From Rhodanobacter sp. ANJX3 (GTDB taxonomy: Bacteria; Pseudomonadota; Gammaproteobacteria; Xanthomonadales; Rhodanobacteraceae): a DNA stretch of 64,000 bases. Of the stretch, positions 59,575 to 64,000 are shown in pieces; position 1 is the first letter of the stretch; each line of letters starts with the position of its first letter. Made by a program: the position numbers and the translations under genes. Under the pieces are notes generated by a model. That model had not been told where the DNA came from and ran no database searches. It saw only the letters and a program-made list of their open reading frames with translations. The stretch is from positions 1-64,000 of the forward strand of contig NZ_JACHCM010000011.1 in the NCBI RefSeq assembly GCF_014200755.1. Direction: 5' to 3'.

Positions 59575-59729
59575 GTAGGCTGGCGGTGAGCGCAACAAAT
59601 CCCAACTTCGTAACTTCCATACCTTGGGGTTACAAGCTGTCACTGCGGCTTGCCCTTCGGGCCATTCGCTTCGCGAATGTTCGTTTCGGCATCCTGCCTC
59701 CACAGTCGCTGCGCTCACCGCCAACCTAC
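59575..59729. repeat. REP-like palindromic element, longer copy
   Basis: GTAGGCTGGCGGTGAGCGCA (59575-59594) and TGCGCTCACCGCCAACCTAC (59710-59729) are inverted copies with one mismatch, bounding a 155-base element. The ends match those of the 81-base element at 43528-43608, but the interior differs and contains further short palindromes (GCCCTTCGGGC, TTCGCTTCGCGAA). It starts three bases after the hom stop and fills the gap to the converging Sel1-like gene. Confidence 0.85.
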
Positions 59730-59741
59730 GGCACCGCGGGG

Positions 59742-60413
59742 TTATCTCACCTGCAACGGGCCGACCGTTACGGTGCCGATCAAACCCTGAAAGGCCTTGT
59801 CGGCTTCCGCGTGTAACTGAGCGACCACAGTGTTGGCGTCCTCGGGAAACGGCGAATATCCCCGGAGGTAAATGATTCCTCCAGTATTGGCGGCATCTTC
59901 CAGCGGGGCAATTTCATGATTGAACCGGCGCATGGCGCGTAAGCCGGCAACTTTATCGCCGTACGTCGACTGCATTTTTTTCAGCAGCGCGTCGGAGGCC
60001 TGAATGTCCTGTTCGCTGCTTTTGGCGCGAGCGATGGCGTAGGATCTTTGATGGTCAAAATCGTTTCTTTCGGCCGCCAGGGCAAGCCAAGCCAGTGCCA
60101 GCGGACGGTTTGCCGGAATGCCCTGCATATCGCCATTGAAATACATCAGGCCCAGTGCAAACTGTGCGTCCTTGCTGGCCCAATAGGCCGCCTCCTCGAG
60201 TTCCGAGGCTCCGTGCTGGTTGTGACCGTTCTGGAAATAGTAGCGAGCTTCGCAGGCGTAGTAGTCGCCGGGAAGAATCTGTTCCAGGCCTCTGTTGCAG
60301 TTGTTGATCTTTTCATCCACTGGCACGGCCTGCGTCGCAGCCGGGGACTCGGCCAAGGCGGCAGGGACGGACCCGAAGACATTGAGTCCGAGCAAAACCA
60401 GCGCGACTTTCAT
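59742..60413 (-). CDS. Sel1-like repeat protein, exported
   Basis: 223 aa from ATG 60413. A signal peptide (KVALVLLGLNVFGSVPAALA) precedes a mostly helical protein. ARYYFQNGHNQHGASELEEA, then AQFALGLMYFNGDMQGIPAN and RPLALAWLALAAERND look like Sel1/TPR-type helical repeats. Four Cys or fewer; NCNRGLEQILPGDYYACEAR holds two that may form a disulfide. Function unknown. It is a single gene converging with the met operon. Confidence 0.75.
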   Translation of the reverse strand: MKVALVLLGLNVFGSVPAALAESPAATQAVPVDEKINNCNRGLEQILPGDYYACEARYYFQNGHNQHGASELEEAAYWASKDAQFALGLMYFNGDMQGIPANRPLALAWLALAAERNDFDHQRSYAIARAKSSEQDIQASDALLKKMQSTYGDKVAGLRAMRRFNHEIAPLEDAANTGGIIYLRGYSPFPEDANTVVAQLHAEADKAFQGLIGTVTVGPLQVR

Positions 60414-60575
60414 CGATGGTTTCACGCCGATCTCCGTTGATTGTGGGTTTGTGAGATAGGCGAGCCATCGAGAAAGTGATCGGCGCATCCCGTCATACAA
60501 CTGCAAACGTATGACTCGACATGTTGTTTACTCTGGGTCGGGATCGCTGCCTCATTCACACTGAAGAGACGCCGC

Positions 60576-62180
60576 TCAATCGTTGTGCGCTTCCTCACGC
60601 GCTTCTTCGATGGATGGCGTGCGCCAGCCGGACTTTACGCCCCACAGAAAAAACACCAGGCCGATCACGGCGACCACGGCCAGATCCCAGCCGAAGGGGA
60701 TGTAGTCCAGGCCGCCGAATTTGACGCTGCCGATGCGCGACACGCCCGCCAGGGCGATCAGATAAAACACCAGCCACCAGGCGCCTTTCATCTGTCGGCC
60801 GAAATCGTGGAAGCCGCTCTTATACTGGTAGTAGAGATAGATCGGCAACGCCACCACGATCAGCAGGATGATCTTGCCGGTAAGCGGCCATTTGGCCCAG
60901 TACAGCAGCTCGGCCGACATGATGAAGGCGATGCCGGCGATGATCGGCAGGCCCGTCAGCCGGAACGGGCGATGCAATTCGGGTGCCGTGCGGCGCAACG
61001 TCATCACGCTCACCGGGCCGGTCAGGTAGGAGATGATGGTGGCCACCGAAATCACCGCCGCCAGCGAGTCCCAGCCGCGGAAAAAAAACAGGAACAGGAA
61101 CGACACCACCAGGTTCAGCCACATCGCCGGGCGCGGCACGCCGGATTTCGGATGCACATGGCCGAGAATTTTCGGCAGGGTGCCATTGCGCTCCATGCCG
61201 TAGATCATGCGGGCGGTGGTGGCGGTGTAGGTCATGCCGGTGCCGCTCGGGCTGACGAAGGCGTCGGCGTACAGCAGAATCGCCAGCCAGTTGAGATTGA
61301 CGATGATCGCCAGCTCGGCGAACGGCGAGCTGAAGCTGATGCCGTGCCAGCCGGCCTTGGCCAGCATCGCCTGCGGCACCGAGCCGAGATAGGCCACCTG
61401 CAGCAGCACATAGACCACGGTAGCGATCAGGATGGCGCCGACGATGGCAAAGGGAATGCTCTTGCCGGGGTTGCGTGCCTCACCGGCCAGATTGACCGGA
61501 CTCTGAAACCCGTTGAAGGCGAATACGATGCCGGCGGTGGCGACGGCCGTGAGGATCGCCGCGAAATCGTTGGTGTGGTTGCCGCCGTTGATGCCGACGG
61601 AAAGATTTTCGCTATGGAAGCCGCTGGCAATCAGCGCGACGCCGGTGGCTGCCGGAATGATCAGCTTGATCACGGTGATCACGGTGTTGGAGTGCGCAAA
61701 CAGCTTCACGCTCCAGAAGTTCAGCAGGAAGTACATGATCACCAGCACGGCGGCGATGCCGAGGCCGGTATGACTGAGTTCGCCCTTGCCGGCCGTCACG
61801 TGATACAGATCCTGAGCCCAGCCCCATTTCCAGCCCGACATGTACTGCACCGAGGCCTCCGCCTCGACCGGAATCACCGAGACGATCGCGATCCAGTTGG
61901 CCCAGCCCGCGATAAAACCGACCAGCGAGCCGTGCGAGTAATGGCCGTAACGCACCATGCCGCCGGATTCGGGAAACATCGCGCCCAGTTCGGCGTACGT
62001 CAGCGCGATCGTCATGATGATCGCCGCACCCAGCACCCACGCCCAGATCGCGCCGGGGCCGGCCAGCTTGGCCGCGTTCCATGCGCCGAACAGCCAGCCC
62101 GAGCCGATGATCGAACCCAGGCCGGTCAGCATCAGGGCAAACGGGCCGACGTCGCGGCGAATCGAACTGGATGAGGACAT
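60576..62180 (-). CDS. APC-family amino acid permease
   Basis: 534 aa from ATG 62180 (MSSSSSIRRDVGPFALMLTG). About 12 membrane segments. The family start TGLGSIIGSGWLFGAWNAAK contains the substrate-binding GSGW-like unwound helix, and FNGFQSPVNLAGEARNPGKS and TYAELGAMFPESGGMVRYGH are typical APC signatures. It probably imports or exchanges an amino acid. The neighbour sdaA (L-serine deaminase), transcribed in the same direction upstream, makes serine or threonine a possible substrate, but this is only suggested by position. Confidence 0.9.
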   Translation of the reverse strand: MSSSSSIRRDVGPFALMLTGLGSIIGSGWLFGAWNAAKLAGPGAIWAWVLGAAIIMTIALTYAELGAMFPESGGMVRYGHYSHGSLVGFIAGWANWIAIVSVIPVEAEASVQYMSGWKWGWAQDLYHVTAGKGELSHTGLGIAAVLVIMYFLLNFWSVKLFAHSNTVITVIKLIIPAATGVALIASGFHSENLSVGINGGNHTNDFAAILTAVATAGIVFAFNGFQSPVNLAGEARNPGKSIPFAIVGAILIATVVYVLLQVAYLGSVPQAMLAKAGWHGISFSSPFAELAIIVNLNWLAILLYADAFVSPSGTGMTYTATTARMIYGMERNGTLPKILGHVHPKSGVPRPAMWLNLVVSFLFLFFFRGWDSLAAVISVATIISYLTGPVSVMTLRRTAPELHRPFRLTGLPIIAGIAFIMSAELLYWAKWPLTGKIILLIVVALPIYLYYQYKSGFHDFGRQMKGAWWLVFYLIALAGVSRIGSVKFGGLDYIPFGWDLAVVAVIGLVFFLWGVKSGWRTPSIEEAREEAHND

Positions 62181-62453
62181 AGAGTCTCCTGGATACGGTG
62201 CGAAAGGTGGTCGCCATCCCCGACGGCGCAATTGTTCGATGATGACAGAGGGGGTAGGGACTGTCAGCCCGAGGCACGTTCATACCGCGTCGCGCGGGGA
62301 ATACATCGGTTCGGCACGATAGGCGAACGGATCGGGCGAATCAGCCTGTCGGTCGGGATGGCTTGGGCAGCGTATCGGTCGGTGGTTCGCCGTCCTCGCG
62401 CCTCAGCACTCGATCACGTTGACGGCCAAGCCGCCGCGCGAGGTCGAGGCTGG

Positions 62454-62481
62454 ATCGACATGCGTTGAAGCGCATGTCGAT
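62454..62481. terminator. Hairpin in repeat copy 1
   Basis: ATCGACATGCG (62454-62464) pairs perfectly with CGCATGTCGAT (62471-62481) over TTGAAG. It may help end the sdaA transcript; there is no long T run. Confidence 0.45.
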
Positions 62482-62591
62482 TCGGGCGAGGGTGAGCCGT
62501 GAACCGGCGAACGGTGAAATGGTCAAGCCGTCCTCGCGCCTCAGCACTCGATCACGTTGACGGCCAAGCCGCCGCGCGAGGTCGAGGCTGG

Positions 62592-62619
62592 ATCGACATG
62601 CGTTGAAGCGCATGTCGAT
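62592..62619. terminator. Hairpin in repeat copy 2
   Basis: The same 11-bp stem and TTGAAG loop, 138 bases further right and nearer the sdaA stop. Confidence 0.45.
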
Positions 62620-62678
62620 TCGGGCGAGGGTGAGCCGTGAACCGGCGAACGGTGAAATGGCCAAGCCGTCCTCGCGCC

Positions 62679-64000
62679 TCAGCACTCGATCACGTTGACG
62701 GCCAAGCCGCCGCGCGAGGTCTCCTTATACTTGTCCTTCATGTCGCGACCGGTATCGCGCATGGTCTTGATCACCTTGTCGAGCGAGACGTGGTGCTTGC
62801 CGTCGCTCTTCAAGGCCATGCGGCTGGCATTGATCGCCTTGACCGAGCCCATCGCGTTGCGCTCGATGCAGGGAATCTGCACCAGGCCGCCGATCGGGTC
62901 GCAGGTGAGGCCGAGGTTATGCTCCATGCCGATCTCGGCAGCGCTTTCCACCTGCAGCATGTTGCCGCCGAGCGCGGCGGTGAGTCCACCTGCCGCCATT
63001 GAGCAGGCCACGCCGACCTCGCCCTGGCAGCCGACTTCGGCGCCGGAGATCGAGGCGTTTTCCTTGTACAGAATGCCGATCGCGGCGGCGGTGAGCAGAA
63101 ACTCGATCACGCCGTCGTCGTTGGCTTTCGGGCAAAAGCGCTCGTAGTAATGCAGCACGGCCGGCACGATACCGGCAGCACCGTTGGTCGGCGCGGTGAC
63201 CACGCGACCGCCAGCGGCGTTCTCCTCATTGACCGCCAGCGCGTACAGATTGACCCAGTCGAGAATCGTCAGCGGATCGCGCAGCGCGGCTTCGGGCTGG
63301 TTGCGCAGTTCGGCCGCCATGGCGGGCGCGCGGCGCGAGACTTTCAGGCCGCCCGGCAGCACGCCCGGCGAACGCAGGCCGCGGGCGACGCAGTCCTGCA
63401 TCGCTTTCCAGATGGTCATCAGACCGGCACGGATTTCTTCTTCGCTGCGCCAGACCTTTTCGTTGGCCATGGTCAGCTGCGCGATGCTGAGGTTGTGCTT
63501 TTTGCACAGTGCAAGCATCTGGTCGCCGGTGGAAAACGGGTACGGCTGTTCGGTGGTATCGGCGACGATGCGGTCGTCTGCGGCTTCGTCGTTGTTGACC
63601 ACGAAGCCGCCGCCGACCGAGTAGTAGTCGCGGCTGGCCAGCTCGTTGTCGTTGGCGTCATAGGCGGAGAAGCGCATGCCGTTGGTGTGGAACGGCAGCT
63701 TCTGGCGCTTGTTGAAAACCAGGTCACGCTTTTCCTCGAACGCGATCGTTTTCTTGCCGAGCAGCTGCAGCTGCTGCGTGCCGCGAATGCGCTCCAGCGC
63801 GGTAGGGATGCGATCGGGATCGACGCGATCGGGATGTTCGCCCTCCAGCCCCAGCAGTACGGCTTTGTCGGTGCCGTGGCCGCGGCCGGTCATGGCCAGC
63901 GAGCCGAACAGCTCGCAGCGTACGCGCACGACCTGTTCCAGCACCCCATTGCCATCCAGCCAGCGCTCGGCAAAGCGCGCAGCGGCACGCATCGGCCCTA
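62679..64000 (-). CDS. sdaA: L-serine ammonia-lyase (partial, start lies beyond the right edge)
   Basis: About 440 residues are in the window, the protein's N-terminus being cut off just before [16 protein letters not shown], which follows the family SSSHTVGP motif. It deaminates L-serine to pyruvate and ammonia with a 4Fe-4S cluster. Cluster cysteines are expected in [20 protein letters not shown] and [18 protein letters not shown], both present. [20 protein letters not shown] is the catalytic-region signature. The end [13 protein letters not shown] is repeated downstream in two tandem 138-bp copies. Together with gcvT-gcvH it points to glycine/serine catabolism. Confidence 0.95.
   Translation of the reverse strand, partial: GPMRAAARFAERWLDGNGVLEQVVRVRCELFGSLAMTGRGHGTDKAVLLGLEGEHPDRVDPDRIPTALERIRGTQQLQLLGKKTIAFEEKRDLVFNKRQKLPFHTNGMRFSAYDANDNELASRDYYSVGGGFVVNNDEAADDRIVADTTEQPYPFSTGDQMLALCKKHNLSIAQLTMANEKVWRSEEEIRAGLMTIWKAMQDCVARGLRSPGVLPGGLKVSRRAPAMAAELRNQPEAALRDPLTILDWVNLYALAVNEENAAGGRVVTAPTNGAAGIVPAVLHYYERFCPKANDDGVIEFLLTAAAIGILYKENASISGAEVGCQGEVGVACSMAAGGLTAALGGNMLQVESAAEIGMEHNLGLTCDPIGGLVQIPCIERNAMGSVKAINASRMALKSDGKHHVSLDKVIKTMRDTGRDMKDKYKETSRGGLAVNVIEC

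Larger units (their letters stand above)
62391..62721 (-). repeat. 138-bp tandem repeat derived from the sdaA 3' end
   Basis: Two full copies (62391-62528 and 62529-62666) differ by very few bases. A third, partial copy (62667-62721) is the genuine end of sdaA. Each full copy therefore repeats the last codons of sdaA with its stop ([11 protein letters not shown]) plus following sequence, including an 11-bp hairpin ATCGACATGCG/CGCATGTCGAT. 138 is a multiple of three, so an alternative minus-strand frame stays open across the repeats. Confidence 0.92.

Noticed and set aside
62341..62685. Minus-strand ORF with a 46-residue repeated motif across the 138-bp units
   Set aside because: It is a by-product of the tandem copies, overlaps the sdaA end in another frame, and has no start signal or recognised product.
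62391..62721. CRISPR-like array
   Set aside because: The units are 138-bp tandem copies with no unique spacers, and they derive from the sdaA end.

Overview
This is a 64 kb, GC-rich chromosomal window from a gammaproteobacterium that looks like the Xanthomonadales, most probably Rhodanobacteraceae (Dyella/Rhodanobacter/Luteibacter-like). The signs are a fused cysNC, an alpha/beta-hydrolase MetX next to metB and hom, MetJ together with a SAM-I riboswitch, a large TonB-dependent receptor, and etfBA beside rhamnosyltransferases. The taxonomic call is an inference from gene content. No rRNA, tRNA, CRISPR array or prophage was seen.

Layout. 1-406: remains of two insertion sequences. 0.5-6.1 kb: etfA and etfB, two family-2 rhamnosyl-type glycosyltransferases, and ETF-ubiquinone oxidoreductase. 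6.2-12.9 kb: an amidase, cysD-cysNC, an AlkB-like oxygenase, gcvT and gcvH. 13-15.6 kb: a possible small transcription unit, metJ with a histone H1-like tail, a hairpin-rich gap and a TonB-like gene. 15.6-26.2 kb: serine hydrolase, nucleotide-transporter-like protein, CBS protein, glycosyltransferase, mtgA, hslO, a GAF-GAF-GGDEF-EAL protein and an unknown outer-membrane-like protein. 26.3-28.2 kb: ECF sigma factor, anti-sigma candidate and DUF4097 protein. 28.4-34.5 kb: pckG, a TetR regulator, an alpha/beta hydrolase and fadE. 34.6-40.8 kb: hybrid kinase, cheR, cheB and response-regulator/GGDEF cluster. 40.9-49.1 kb: CPBP protease, prfC, TonB-dependent receptor and an EF-G paralogue. 49.4-55.7 kb: CysB-like LysR regulator, small kinase, M24-fold protein, DUF1304, fatty acid desaturase, 2OG-Fe dioxygenase and a cysteine synthase homologue. 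55.9-59.6 kb: the met operon metX-metB-hom behind MetJ boxes and a SAM-I riboswitch. 59.7-64 kb: a Sel1-like protein, an APC permease and sdaA, whose 3' end is tandemly duplicated.

How the genes connect. FadE, EtfAB and ETF-QO form one electron path from acyl-CoA to ubiquinone. GcvT/GcvH and SdaA belong to glycine/serine catabolism. The main theme is sulfur amino acids: cysDNC (sulfate activation), a CysB-like regulator, a cysteine synthase homologue, metX-metB-hom and metJ. MetJ-type operators (tandem variants of AGACGTCT) lie upstream of metJ, over the promoter of the met operon, and over the predicted -10 of the CysB-like gene. This suggests a small methionine/cysteine circuit run by a MetJ whose C-terminal end is replaced by 93 residues of Lys-rich H1-like tail. 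The met operon adds a second SAM sensor, the SAM-I riboswitch, which appears to act by hiding the ribosome binding site.
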